Positions 1 through 8,750 are shown, numbered from the stretch's first letter. The stretch: 64,000 nucleotides of DNA from Desulfobotulus pelophilus (GCF_026155325.1 NZ_JAPFPW010000001.1:248001-312000), one strand, 5' to 3'. Numbers and translations are program-made. The notes: a model not told the origin generated them from the sequence alone.

Positions 1-2658
1 GATGATGAGTACAATATGGGTCTTGACAAGCGCAAGGCCATCTATGTGCCCTATCCCCAGGCTGTACCGCTTAAGTATGCCATTGATGCAGCTAATTGTA
101 TCAAAATCACAAAAGATAAATGTGGAAACTGTGAGAAGGTCTGCCCTGCGGATGCCATTAATTATAAAGATACGGACAAGACTTTTACCCTTAATGTGGG
201 TTCCGTCATTCTGGCCACGGGCTTTTCTGCCTACAATCCTTCGGGTAAGGATTTCCTCAACTATGACCGCAGCAAGGATGTGGTCACCTCTCTGGAGTTT
301 GAGCGGCTCCTTTCCGCATCCGGTCCCTTTCAGGGCCATGTGGTGCGCCTGTCCGATAAGGAACATCCCCATAAAATCGCTTGGTTGCAGTGCGTGGGTT
401 CCAGGGATGTGAACACCTGCAAAAACGGTCACTGTTCTTCGGTCTGCTGCATGTATGCCATCAAGCAGGCCATCATTGCCAAGGAACATGATCCGGAGCT
501 GGAAACCAAAATTTTCTACATGGATATGCGTACCCACGGCAAGGGCTTTGAGGATTGCTATAATCAGGCCAGGGAGAACTATGGTGTAAAGTTCCAGCGC
601 TGTCGTGTGCATACGGTGTATGACAATCTCGATGGTCCGGGACAGGTTCTGGAATACATTGATGAGAACAACCAGCGGGTAACGGAAGTCTATGACATCG
701 TTGTTCTTTCCGTTGGTATGGAAATCAATGATGAAGTGCGGGCCAATGCAGCAAATATGGGCATTGAGCTGACCGAAGGTGGTTTCGTTAAAACCTCCAC
801 CTTCAAACCTGTCAGCACTTCCAGGGAAGGGGTCTATGTCTGCGGTGCCTTCCAGGGTCCCAAAGATATTCCCCAGTCCGTTGTGGAGGCAGGTGCTGCG
901 GCCCTCAATGCCGGAGCAGGCCTTGTTGCTGCCCGGAACACCCTGACCCGCACCGTGGAAAAGGTGAAGGAAAATGACATCCGGGGAGATCGTCCCCGTA
1001 TCGGTGTCTTTGTCTGCCACTGCGGGATTAACATTGCAGGGGTCATTGATGTGGAGGCGGTGAGGGATTATGCGGCAAGCCTGCCCAATGTGGAGTTTGT
1101 GACCAATAATATGTATTCCTGTTCCCAGGATACCCAGGATGGCATGGTCAAGGTCATTAAGGAAAAGGGCTTAAACCGCATTGTTGTGGCGGCCTGCAGT
1201 CCCAGAACCCATGATCCCCTTTTCCAGGAAACCCTCATCAATGCAGGCTTGAATAAATACCTCTTTGAAATGGTGAACATCCGCAACCACGGCTCCTGGG
1301 TACACAAGGATCAGCCTGCGGAAGCCACCCTGAAAGCCAAAGAGCAGGTTCGCATGGCCGTGGCCAAGGTGGCCCTGTTTGAGCCTCTCTCCGAAGCCAC
1401 CCTTGAGATAGACCAGAACGTACTGGTCATCGGCGGCGGGATTTCCGGTATGGCTGCTGCAAGAGCCCTTTCCACCCAGGGCTATCATGTGACTCTGGTG
1501 GAGCGGGACAAGGTTCTGGGCGGTCAGGCAAGAAATCTTTATGTTACGGGCAAGGGCGAGTCCATTGAAGAAGGCCTTGCCGACATGGTCAACAGCGTGG
1601 CTGTGGATGATAAAATTGATGTCCTGCTGGAGTCCAGCCTTAAAAATGTGGAAGGCTTTGTGGGTAACTTTGTCAGTACCATTGAGACAAAGGGCAGTGA
1701 AAAAGAACTCCGCCATGGTGTTACCATCATTGCCACGGGGGCTGAGGAATATAAGCCCACGGAATACCTCTACGGCAGCTCTGATAGGGTGGTGACGGGT
1801 CAGGAGCTGGATGGACTCATGAAGAGCCATGATGCCAAGGTGGAGAAGGCGGAAACCGCTGTCTTCATTCAGTGTGTGGGTTCCCGTGAGCCGGGCCGTG
1901 CCTACTGCTCCCGCATCTGCTGTACCCATACCATGGTGAGCGCCCTTCACCTGAAGGAGAAAAAACCGGACATGGATGTCTTTGTCCTCTACCGGGATAT
2001 CCGTACCTATGGTGAAAAGGAAGCCCTTTACAAGAAGGCCAGGGAAAAGGGTGTGATTTTTGTCCGTTATTCCCTGGAGGCCAAACCCCTTGTGAAAGAA
2101 GCCGAAGGCAGACTGCTGGTTCGTGTGAACGATCCCATCATTCAGAGGCCCCTTGAGCTTGCGGCGGATCTTCTGGTACTGGCCTCTGCTGTTAAACCCT
2201 ACAAGGATGAGCGTCTGGCCCAGTTCTTTAAAGTGCCCCTCAATGATGACGGCTTCTTTGTGGAAGCCCATGTGAAGCTGGCACCCAGTGATTTTGCAAC
2301 GGACGGGGTCTTCCTTGCGGGCCTTGCCCACTATCCCAAGCCCATTGACGAGGCCATTGCCCAGGCCCAGGCGGCCGCAGCACGGGCCACGGGTCTCCTT
2401 GCCAGAAAGACCATCAATACTTCCGGTCAGGTGGCCTATGTGAATCAGGACCTTTGCTCCGGGTGCCGTGTCTGTGTGGCGGTCTGCCCCTACAACTCTC
2501 CGGGTATGATTCTGGAAGGGCCGAGGGCGGGCAAGGCGGAGATCAACCCCGTACTCTGTAAAGGTTGTGGGGCCTGTGTGGCATCCTGCCGCTCCGGAGC
2601 CTTGAATCTTAAAGGCTTTGAGGAAGGTCAGATCCTGGCCATGATTGATGCGGCCTGA
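1..2658 (+). CDS. hdrA: HdrA-like FAD/Fe-S heterodisulfide reductase subunit A, tandem type (5' end outside window)
   Basis: The frame is open from base 1, so the N terminus lies upstream; 885 residues are visible. HdrA proteins carry FAD and 4Fe-4S clusters and form the bifurcating core of Hdr complexes. Visible first is a ferredoxin-like CGNCEKVCP motif and the end of one FAD-binding half (GVYVCGAFQGP). A second complete half follows, with a new dinucleotide-binding motif VLVIGGGISGMAAA near residue 475, CVGSR motifs in both halves, and two C-terminal 4Fe-4S motifs (CSGCRVCVAVCP, CKGCGACVASC). Repeated landmark motifs show that two HdrA-like halves are fused. The downstream FlxD, FlxC, FlxB and FlxA genes place it in an NAD(P)H-linked Flx/Hdr complex. 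HdrB and HdrC are not in the window and may lie upstream. QmoB is a related alternative, but the MvhD-type neighbour favours HdrA. Confidence 0.88.
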   Translation, partial: DDEYNMGLDKRKAIYVPYPQAVPLKYAIDAANCIKITKDKCGNCEKVCPADAINYKDTDKTFTLNVGSVILATGFSAYNPSGKDFLNYDRSKDVVTSLEFERLLSASGPFQGHVVRLSDKEHPHKIAWLQCVGSRDVNTCKNGHCSSVCCMYAIKQAIIAKEHDPELETKIFYMDMRTHGKGFEDCYNQARENYGVKFQRCRVHTVYDNLDGPGQVLEYIDENNQRVTEVYDIVVLSVGMEINDEVRANAANMGIELTEGGFVKTSTFKPVSTSREGVYVCGAFQGPKDIPQSVVEAGAAALNAGAGLVAARNTLTRTVEKVKENDIRGDRPRIGVFVCHCGINIAGVIDVEAVRDYAASLPNVEFVTNNMYSCSQDTQDGMVKVIKEKGLNRIVVAACSPRTHDPLFQETLINAGLNKYLFEMVNIRNHGSWVHKDQPAEATLKAKEQVRMAVAKVALFEPLSEATLEIDQNVLVIGGGISGMAAARALSTQGYHVTLVERDKVLGGQARNLYVTGKGESIEEGLADMVNSVAVDDKIDVLLESSLKNVEGFVGNFVSTIETKGSEKELRHGVTIIATGAEEYKPTEYLYGSSDRVVTGQELDGLMKSHDAKVEKAETAVFIQCVGSREPGRAYCSRICCTHTMVSALHLKEKKPDMDVFVLYRDIRTYGEKEALYKKAREKGVIFVRYSLEAKPLVKEAEGRLLVRVNDPIIQRPLELAADLLVLASAVKPYKDERLAQFFKVPLNDDGFFVEAHVKLAPSDFATDGVFLAGLAHYPKPIDEAIAQAQAAAARATGLLARKTINTSGQVAYVNQDLCSGCRVCVAVCPYNSPGMILEGPRAGKAEINPVLCKGCGACVASCRSGALNLKGFEEGQILAMIDAA

Positions 2659-2744
2659 TTGAAGGATACGTGAGACCGGTGCCGCAGGTGCCGTTCTTTT
2701 CAAGAATCATATGCACCTTACCAAAAGGTGCAGGGAGGCTTCCT

Positions 2745-3185
2745 ATGCAGGAGTTTGAACCTAAAATCATTACCTTTCTGTGCAACTGGTGCACCTACGG
2801 AGCCGCAGATCTTGCGGGCGTGAGCCGCTTTCAGTATCCGGCCAACATGCGCATCATCCGTCTGCCCTGTTCCGGAAGGGTTTCGCCCAAAATGGTCCTT
2901 TCCGCATTCCGCAACGGAGCGGACGGGGTCTGGATTTCCGGTTGTCACCCCGGTGACTGTCACTACATCACCGGTAACTATTATGCCCGCCGTAAATTTA
3001 CACTGCTGAAGGAAATGCTGGAGCATACGGGCCTTGAACCGGGTCGTATCCAGTTTTCATGGATTTCTTCCGCAGAAGGCGTGAAGTTTGCCGATGTGGC
3101 CCGTACCGTGATTTCCGAGGTGAAGGCCCTTGGTCCTGCCAAAGGTATGGCAAAGGAGTTTATTATGAGTCAGGAGGTGGCGTAG
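2745..3185 (+). CDS. flxD: FlxD / MvhD-type hydrogenase iron-sulfur subunit
   Basis: This 146-residue protein has the MvhD family pattern: FLCNWCTYGAADLAG near the N terminus, a LPCSGRV motif and SGCHPGDCHY, with cysteines that bind a 2Fe-2S cluster in characterised MvhD proteins. MvhD/FlxD passes electrons between the electron-input module and HdrA. The ATG at 2745 follows AGGGAGG at 2732-2738; an upstream in-frame GTG at 2670 lacks such a site and would add 25 unconserved-looking residues. The stop codon (3183-3185) is immediately followed by the ATG of the next gene, so translation is probably coupled. Confidence 0.87.
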   Translation: MQEFEPKIITFLCNWCTYGAADLAGVSRFQYPANMRIIRLPCSGRVSPKMVLSAFRNGADGVWISGCHPGDCHYITGNYYARRKFTLLKEMLEHTGLEPGRIQFSWISSAEGVKFADVARTVISEVKALGPAKGMAKEFIMSQEVA

Positions 3186-4133
3186 ATGGCTGATGTCGCC
3201 CTGAAAATAAGAGAGATTGCCAGAGAGCTTCTTGATTCTGAGAAGGTTGATGTGGTGATCGGCTTCAAAAAGGGAACGCTTCCCGTCATGAGTGAGCCGA
3301 CCATCATTCGTAAGGCATCGGATACAAAGGATCTGATCTGGGACGCCACCTGCCGTCTCAATCTGTGCAATTATTTAACGGGCCGCAAGGACCGCATCGG
3401 TATCATTGCCAAGGGCTGTGATGCGCGGAACATTGTGGGTCACATTGTGGAAAACAAGATCAAGCGGGATCAGCTTGTGATCATCGGTGTTCCCTGCACG
3501 GGCATGGCGGACAAAAAAGTCCTGAGCGACCTTGCAGGCGGCGAAGTAACGGCCTACAGCGAGGCAGGTGATCAGATTACGGTAAGCGGCCCTGCGGGAG
3601 AAAAGACTGTTTCCAAGGCAGATGTTCTCCAGTCCAACTGCTGCACCTGCATTAAACGCAACCCCGTAATTTTTGACGAGATGGCAGGGGAGCCCGTGGA
3701 AGAACTTTCCCCTGACAATCGCTTTGCGGACGTGGAAGCCATAGCTTCCATGGATGCGGCTGCCAAGTGGGGGTATTTTGAGGAGCTTCTTTCCGGCTGC
3801 ACCCGCTGCTATGCCTGCAAGAACGCCTGCCCCTTGTGTTATTGTCCCACCTGTTTTGTGGATGAATCCCGTCCCCAGTGGGTGGGTAAGGGAACGGACC
3901 CCATTGATATCCGCACCTACCACTTCCTGCGGGCCTACCATTGTGCAGGGCGTTGTACGGATTGTGGTGCCTGTGAGGCGGCCTGTCCCATGGATATCAA
4001 AATGCGTGCCTTCACACGGAAAAGCATCAAGGACTGTGTGGACAACTACGGTTGGGAAACGGGTATGAAGGAGGGTGTGCGGCCGCCGCTGGACACCTTT
4101 AAAACCGATGACCCCGAGGCCTTTATCCGCTAG
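3186..4133 (+). CDS. flxC: FlxC-like 4Fe-4S dicluster protein
   Basis: This 315-residue soluble protein has two C-terminal ferredoxin motifs (CTRCYACKNACP, then CTDCGACEAACP) and additional cysteines (NCCTC near residue 153, CYCPTC after the first motif). The N-terminal half resembles the beta subunits of F420-type hydrogenases and dehydrogenases, with KGCDARNIVG and a GVPCTGM motif. In Flx/Hdr complexes two such Fe-S subunits link the flavin subunit FlxA to FlxD and HdrA. The assignment as FlxC rather than FlxB rests on gene order (hdrA-D-C-B-A) and is inferred. The ATG directly abuts the flxD stop, with CAGGAGG just before it. Confidence 0.75.
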   Translation: MADVALKIREIARELLDSEKVDVVIGFKKGTLPVMSEPTIIRKASDTKDLIWDATCRLNLCNYLTGRKDRIGIIAKGCDARNIVGHIVENKIKRDQLVIIGVPCTGMADKKVLSDLAGGEVTAYSEAGDQITVSGPAGEKTVSKADVLQSNCCTCIKRNPVIFDEMAGEPVEELSPDNRFADVEAIASMDAAAKWGYFEELLSGCTRCYACKNACPLCYCPTCFVDESRPQWVGKGTDPIDIRTYHFLRAYHCAGRCTDCGACEAACPMDIKMRAFTRKSIKDCVDNYGWETGMKEGVRPPLDTFKTDDPEAFIR

Positions 4134-4168
4134 GCCCTTACGACCCCAAGCATTATCGGAGGAAAATT

Positions 4169-5206
4169 ATGAGTTATATCCGAATTGCCAAGGCATCCTG
4201 GGACGGTGGGCTTGAGAAGGCGCGTAAAGCCTACGAACTCATCGGACCTGTGCCAGAAAAAGACAGTCACAAGTACGCGGTATTGGCCGCGGGCCAGCTT
4301 CCGGACATGGGATTTAAAAGCACAAAGCTGTCTCCCAAGTGGGTTGTGTTTCCCCAGTCTGAAGTGATGTTTGAATATACCCTGGATGAGAGCAAGGCCA
4401 ACCACCACATCCTTCAGGAAGTGCCCGCCGCACCGGGCGCACGGGCTGTGATCGGCATCCGTCCCTATGATGCCAAAGCCATCCAGCTGACTAAGATGAA
4501 CTTTGACAACAAAGATTACAAAGATCCCTTCTGGCTGCGCAATTATGAGCGCTGCACCTTTGTGGGCCTTGCCATCAATGAGCCTTCTTCAACAGATTTT
4601 TCCACCTCCTGTGGCACAGGTCCCTTTGCCGAAGAAGGCCTTGATGTACTGCTGGTGGATGCAGGGGATGCTTTCATCGCCAAGGTGTTGACGGATAAGG
4701 GGAAAAAATTCCTTTCCGAAGCAGGCTTTGCCGAAGAAGCCGGTGCCGATGCGGCCAAAGCCGTGGAAGATCTGAAGGCCAAGGCAGAAGCGGCCATCAC
4801 TTCGAAGGTGAGCTACAATAAGATTGCTGGCAAGACCATCATGGATCTTTATGATGCCCCCTTTTGGAAGGATGTTCTCTTTGGCTGCATCAACTGCGGT
4901 ACCTGTACCTATGCCTGCCCCACCTGCTGGTGCTTTGACATTCAGGATGAGGTGAAGGGTACGGATGGTGTGCGCGTGCGGAACTGGGATTCCTGCATGA
5001 CGGGTCTTTTTACCCACCATGCCTCGGGCCATAACCCCCGCGAACACGAATGGGAGCGTACCCGCCAGCGTTTCATGCACAAGCTGAAATATTTTGTGGA
5101 CAAGTACGATGCGGGCCTGATGTGTGTGGGCTGCGGTCGCTGCGTGGAGCAGTGCCCTGCCAACATTGACATCCGGACGGTGTGCAATACCCTGAACGAT
5201 TTTTAA
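4169..5206 (+). CDS. flxB: FlxB-like 4Fe-4S protein (sulfhydrogenase beta / AsrA family)
   Basis: This 345-residue protein carries two C-terminal ferredoxin motifs, CINCGTCTYACPTCWC and CVGCGRCVEQCP. It has the N-terminal layout of the family that includes sulfhydrogenase beta subunit HydB and anaerobic sulfite reductase subunit A (RPYDAKA, SCGTGPF). Such subunits relay electrons to or from the flavin subunit encoded next. An Ala/Lys-rich segment around residues 185-215 interrupts the domain. The start is supported by GGAGG 6 nt before the ATG at 4169. It is separated from flxC by 35 nt and from flxA by 111 nt, and the latter gap holds a hairpin. AsrA is an alternative name, but no AsrC partner is present here. 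Confidence 0.78.
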   Translation: MSYIRIAKASWDGGLEKARKAYELIGPVPEKDSHKYAVLAAGQLPDMGFKSTKLSPKWVVFPQSEVMFEYTLDESKANHHILQEVPAAPGARAVIGIRPYDAKAIQLTKMNFDNKDYKDPFWLRNYERCTFVGLAINEPSSTDFSTSCGTGPFAEEGLDVLLVDAGDAFIAKVLTDKGKKFLSEAGFAEEAGADAAKAVEDLKAKAEAAITSKVSYNKIAGKTIMDLYDAPFWKDVLFGCINCGTCTYACPTCWCFDIQDEVKGTDGVRVRNWDSCMTGLFTHHASGHNPREHEWERTRQRFMHKLKYFVDKYDAGLMCVGCGRCVEQCPANIDIRTVCNTLNDF

Positions 5207-5221
5207 ACCGGCCACGTGGCA

Positions 5222-5242
5222 GGGCAGGCTTTTGGCCTGCCC
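5222..5242 (+). repeat. Hairpin between flxB and flxA
   Basis: GGGCAGGC (5222-5229) and GCCTGCCC (5235-5242) form a perfect 8-bp stem with a TTTTG loop. No T-tract follows, so this is more likely an mRNA processing or stability element inside the operon than a full terminator. Confidence 0.6.
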
Positions 5243-5317
5243 ACTACCCCGTGCCTGCATATCGGTGCAGCCCCCTGTGTCTGCCCACTGGAAATAGCAG
5301 GATAAGGAGAAGACAAG

Positions 5318-6163
5318 GTGAGAAATCCCAATCCATATGAGCCGTATCCCGTCCGTATAGACGACATCACGGTGGAGACGGAAGACAAGAGCTTGAAGAC
5401 CTTCAAGTTCGTCTTCCTGAATCCTGAGCATGAGGAGATGTTTGCGTATAAGGCGGGCCAGTTTGCAGAGCTTTCCATTCCGGGTCAGGGCGAAATACCC
5501 ATCGGCATTGCGTCCAGCCCTACGGAAAAGGGTTTTGTGAAATTCACGGTGTTTAAAACCGGCAAAGTGACAAGCTATCTGCATTCCATGCAGGTGGGCG
5601 ATATCATGGGTCTTCGTGGCCCCATGGGCAACTGGTATCCCTGGGAGATCCTTGAGGGGAAGAACATACTGATTGTGGGGGGTGGTTTTGCTTTCACGAC
5701 CTTACGTTCTTCCATCAAGATGATGCTGGATAACCGGGATAAGTTCGGCAAGATCGATGTGGTGTATGGTGCGCGTTCACCGGGTATGCTTCTTTACATG
5801 GATGATCTGAAGGAATGGGAAGCGCAGGGTAAGATCAACATGCACATTACAGTCGACAAAACCGATGATCCTAACTGGAAATATCATCAGGGTTTTATTC
5901 CTCCGGTTGCGGAAAAGGTGGCACCCCCTGCCAGTGATGATACCTATGCCATTGTCTGTGGTCCTCCCATGATGATCAAGTTCACCATGCCTGTGCTGGA
6001 CAAACTGGGCTACAAGCATGACCACATTATCATGAGTCTTGAAAACCGTATGAAATGCGGCATTGGCATGTGCGGTCGCTGCAACATCGGCAAAGAGCTG
6101 GTGTGCAAGGACGGTCCTGTGTTCACTCTGGATCAGCTCAACCAGATGCCCAAAGAGTATTGA
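5318..6163 (+). CDS. flxA: FlxA-like NAD(P)H:acceptor oxidoreductase (ferredoxin reductase family, 2Fe-2S)
   Basis: This 281-residue flavoprotein belongs to the PyrK / sulfhydrogenase gamma / AsrB group. The N-terminal FAD-binding beta-barrel includes GQFAELSIPGQGEIPIGIAS. A nucleotide-binding domain starts at ILIVGGGFAF near residue 115, and a C-terminal 2Fe-2S motif CGIGMCGRCNIGKELVC lies near 248-264. It is expected to exchange electrons with NAD(P)H and pass them through FlxB, FlxC and FlxD to HdrA. A GTG at 5318 is chosen because AAGGAG (5304-5309) lies 8 nt upstream. It is the last gene of the operon; a strong terminator follows at 6216. Confidence 0.85.
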   Translation: MRNPNPYEPYPVRIDDITVETEDKSLKTFKFVFLNPEHEEMFAYKAGQFAELSIPGQGEIPIGIASSPTEKGFVKFTVFKTGKVTSYLHSMQVGDIMGLRGPMGNWYPWEILEGKNILIVGGGFAFTTLRSSIKMMLDNRDKFGKIDVVYGARSPGMLLYMDDLKEWEAQGKINMHITVDKTDDPNWKYHQGFIPPVAEKVAPPASDDTYAIVCGPPMMIKFTMPVLDKLGYKHDHIIMSLENRMKCGIGMCGRCNIGKELVCKDGPVFTLDQLNQMPKEY

Positions 6164-6215
6164 TACATAATAGGGGGGTGTCTCCCTGAGGTTCCAGTCC
6201 ATAGGGTTTGTGTAA

Positions 6216-6257
6216 AGGCCCATGATGCCGGTTATCGGGTGTCATGGGCCTTTTTTT
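6216..6257 (+). terminator. Rho-independent terminator of the hdr-flx operon
   Basis: AGGCCCATGA (6216-6225) pairs perfectly with TCATGGGCCT (6242-6251). A run of seven T (6251-6257) follows. Confidence 0.9.
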
Positions 6258-6384
6258 CAAAGTGAGGGATGCTCTGGAAAGGGCGGAGGTTTTTTGCAAC
6301 CTGATGGTAGATGGGCAGAAAGTTAAATTTTTATTGAGTGGATGATGAAGTGCTGTTTCGGGTGGCTGGCGGCAGCATTGTAAA

Positions 6385-6399
6385 GAGGAAAAATTCCTC
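6385..6399 (-). terminator. Possible weak terminator of the yciH-CDF-M55 operon
   Basis: GAGGAA and TTCCTC form a perfect 6-bp stem around AAA, 38 nt past the M55 peptidase stop. On the minus strand it is followed by CTTTAC only, so it would be a weak terminator. Confidence 0.3.
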
Positions 6400-6436
6400 A
6401 CGGAGTCTCCTTTCATTTGTCATGGAACAGGAGAAT

Positions 6437-7267
6437 TCAGTTCCATAGATTCTGCCAGCATCCCATATAGCGGTACCCCTGAAGAATGGCAGGAATGGCC
6501 GGTGCGGGTATACCTTTGAAAACGCTCTGGCGCAGAAGGGTGCCCAGCACTTCCCTGGCCGAAGGGAAATAACCTTCCTGAATTTTCCCGCGTATACTGC
6601 TTTCCAGAAACCATGGACCTTTTCTGCAACAGGGGAAGCTCTGGAAATTTTCTGCGGCAGTCCTGGCGTTTTCACGGATGTTTCTCTGAATGTCGGCCGT
6701 TTTTTTGGTGCTGGTTTTTTTCTTGGGAATGGTTACGGTACGGATCCATGGAATGTTCTCCTTGATTCGCTGGCATGCAGGAAAGTCTGCCGTGACAAGG
6801 GCAACAGGTATGCGGGCTTCTGCGAGAACAGCTGCCATGATCTCCACTTCGCTAACAGGCTTCTTTTCCAGACGGACCCAGTCGATGTCCCTGTGGAAAA
6901 TATGGGGGCTGAAAGCTTCCGGTTGATCCGGTGCACCGTGCCATCCTATCATCAGTGCCAGATCTGCCTCGGGGATATGGCCGAGTAGGGGGACTGGGTA
7001 CCAGTGATGCCCCTGCTGCAGTCTGATACCTTTTTCCGGCAGTAGGCGGGGAAGAATATTAAATCCTGTGGCATGCATGTCCCGTATATGGATGATTTCC
7101 ACCCCGGCATCTTTCAGGCCGGCAATGGCTGCGCTGACATCTGCTGTAATGAGGTTGCGGGCCTCCTGCCATTCCGCTGTGAGAGGTTTGCACTGTTTTT
7201 TTTCATAAACACCTGTTATTCCTTCTATATCCGCAAGAATAAGGGCTGATTTCGGAGTTGGTTTCAT
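6437..7267 (-). CDS. M55 family metallopeptidase (DppA-like D-aminopeptidase)
   Basis: This 276-residue protein matches the M55 family, represented by Bacillus DppA, a zinc-dependent D-aminopeptidase. The N-terminal ADIEGITG motif supplies Asp13 and Glu15; RDMHATG (His65) and MIGWHG (His110) are the other likely metal or catalytic positions. No signal peptide is visible, so it is probably cytoplasmic. The ATG overlaps the stop of the cation transporter by 4 nt (ATGA) and has GGAGG upstream, indicating translational coupling. The true substrate is not shown by the sequence; recycling of D-amino-acid peptides is the family expectation. Confidence 0.85.
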   Translation of the reverse strand: MKPTPKSALILADIEGITGVYEKKQCKPLTAEWQEARNLITADVSAAIAGLKDAGVEIIHIRDMHATGFNILPRLLPEKGIRLQQGHHWYPVPLLGHIPEADLALMIGWHGAPDQPEAFSPHIFHRDIDWVRLEKKPVSEVEIMAAVLAEARIPVALVTADFPACQRIKENIPWIRTVTIPKKKTSTKKTADIQRNIRENARTAAENFQSFPCCRKGPWFLESSIRGKIQEGYFPSAREVLGTLLRQSVFKGIPAPAIPAILQGYRYMGCWQNLWN

Positions 7268-8187
7268 GGGTCGCCTCCATGGCAGTTGAGGGGGTGATGG
7301 GGAGGGGTAAGGGGATCCGGAGGTTCAATATGGATGACCACGTCTTCCATGTGAGCATGTTTCCGGATGAGAAGCTGGCGCACTTCTTCGGCTATGGCGT
7401 GCGCTTCCCGTACAGAAATATCGCCGTTTACCACCAGATGAATGTCTGCAAAAATTCGGGTACCCAGAAAGCGGGTTCGAACATGGTGGGCATCCAGCAC
7501 CGCAGGGTGGCTGCAGGCATGCAGAGTGATGCTGTTGCATATTTCAGGGGACGCTCCTGATGCCATGAGTTCCTGGAAATTAGGCCATACAATACGGGTT
7601 GCGGCCTGTGTAATAAAAACGGATACAATCAGTGCACCAATGGTATCCAGAAAGCGCAGCTCAGGGAATAATATGGCCGCCGATACGGCAAGAAAGGCGG
7701 GTATGGAGCTTAAGGCGTCAATGCGGTGATGCCAGGCATTGGCCATGACAGCGGAGCTGCCCACTTCCGTGCCTACCTTATGGGTCCATCGGTAGATGGC
7801 TTCTTTGGCAAATATGGAGAATGCTGCTGCATAGGCCGCTATGGGGGTGGGCTGGGTTTTGTAGCCTGCAAGGAGATTTCTGGTTGCTTCTACACCGATA
7901 CCGATACCCGCAAAGAGCAGAAGGGTTCCTATGAAAAGGGTGACAAGGGTTTCAATACGGCGATGCCCGTAGGGATGGCTTTCGTCTGGTGGAAGTGTCC
8001 AGAAGGCGGCACCGGCTATCACAACGATATCTGTTATGGCATCGGTGGCAGAATGGACGGCGTCGGCCATAAGGGCTTCGCTGCTGCCCCACCATCCGGC
8101 CGCGTATTTGATACCGACGAGCAGCAGATTGACAAGAAGGCCGGCAAAGGTGACGTATTGTATACGTTTTCGTAGGTCGGAACCCAT
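7264..8187 (-). CDS. Cation diffusion facilitator (CDF) metal transporter
   Basis: This 307-residue inner-membrane protein has about six hydrophobic segments in its first 215 residues, followed by a cytoplasmic C-terminal domain. Metal-site motifs are visible: HSATD (His45, Asp49) in the second helix, HPYGHRRIE in the following loop, and HHRID near residue 153. This HxxxD plus HHRxD pair is typical of CDF exporters in the Fe/Zn/Mn-related group. The family exports divalent metal by proton antiport; the specific metal cannot be read from the sequence. Its ATG follows directly on the yciH stop (TGAATG), and its own stop overlaps the start of the M55 peptidase. Confidence 0.92.
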   Translation of the reverse strand: MGSDLRKRIQYVTFAGLLVNLLLVGIKYAAGWWGSSEALMADAVHSATDAITDIVVIAGAAFWTLPPDESHPYGHRRIETLVTLFIGTLLLFAGIGIGVEATRNLLAGYKTQPTPIAAYAAAFSIFAKEAIYRWTHKVGTEVGSSAVMANAWHHRIDALSSIPAFLAVSAAILFPELRFLDTIGALIVSVFITQAATRIVWPNFQELMASGASPEICNSITLHACSHPAVLDAHHVRTRFLGTRIFADIHLVVNGDISVREAHAIAEEVRQLLIRKHAHMEDVVIHIEPPDPLTPPHHPLNCHGGDP

Positions 8188-8547
8188 TCAGCCCCCGGCT
8201 TTTTTGGCTTTGAATCCCTTCTGGCTGAGCCAGGTAAGGATGGTGTCTCTGTGGTCTCCCTGAATCTCAATGTGTCCATCTTTGACGGTTCCGCCGCTTC
8301 CGCATTTTTGTTTCAGTTCTCTGGCCGTACTATGGATAAGCTGTCCATCCAGTCCGGAAACCAGAGTTACTCCCTTTCCCTTGCGGCCCTTGGTTTCTCT
8401 GCTGACGCGGATAGTGCCGTTATTATGGGAGGTATTGCTTTTGGTTTGGCTACAGATGCAGTTTTTTGCGGGTTTCTGGCAGCCCGGGCAGATGCGGCCC
8501 AGCTCCGATGAATAGACGAGGGCGTTGTTGTCTTGAGTTGAATTCAT
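8188..8547 (-). CDS. yciH: YciH, SUI1/eIF1-like translation factor
   Basis: The predicted 119-residue protein has an N-terminal zinc-ribbon-like cluster (CPGCQKPAKNCIC) and a C-terminal SUI1 domain with CGSGGTVKDGHIEIQGDHRD. YciH proteins influence start-codon selection and are related to eukaryotic eIF1. The ATG at 8547 is preferred; another in-frame ATG at 8559 directly abuts the AAGGA element and would have no spacer. A small palindrome (8551-8567) overlaps the ribosome binding site. It leads an operon with a CDF transporter and an M55 peptidase, an uncommon combination. Confidence 0.88.
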   Translation of the reverse strand: MNSTQDNNALVYSSELGRICPGCQKPAKNCICSQTKSNTSHNNGTIRVSRETKGRKGKGVTLVSGLDGQLIHSTARELKQKCGSGGTVKDGHIEIQGDHRDTILTWLSQKGFKAKKAGG

Positions 8548-8550
8548 AAA

Positions 8551-8567
8551 TGTAAGCATTCCTTACA
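8551..8567. promoter_or_regulatory. Palindrome over the yciH ribosome binding site
   Basis: TGTAAG (8551-8556) and CTTACA (8562-8567) are separated by 5 nt and cover the AAGGA of yciH. It could be an operator or a translation-masking hairpin; no repeat copy was noticed. Confidence 0.35.
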
Positions 8568-8721
8568 AAAGCGTAAAACAATATCACCTGCCAGTATAGC
8601 ATAGCCTGTTTTTTTGTGAATTGTCACGAACAGCCTGTGACGAGGAACGTCAGTTGTACCGTGTCATGTTGTTTATGACCTTATCAGTACTTGCCGACGC
8701 CGTATAGATGCAAAATAGTCC

Positions 8722-8750
8722 TTGACGGAAAAGAGTATGTCCTTTATACA
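8722..8750 (+). promoter_or_regulatory. Promoter of the TetR gene
   Basis: TTGACG (8722-8727) and TATACA (8745-8750) are separated by exactly 17 nt, a good sigma-70 arrangement. The -10 element lies inside the left arm of the long palindrome at 8741-8789, so bound TetR should block this promoter. Confidence 0.7.

Noticed and set aside
1171-2703. 510-codon open frame on the minus strand
   Set aside because: It is entirely antisense to hdrA, whose motifs are clear; the product has no family resemblance.
4589-5584. 331-codon minus-strand frame
   Set aside because: Antisense to flxB and flxA, with no recognisable domain.
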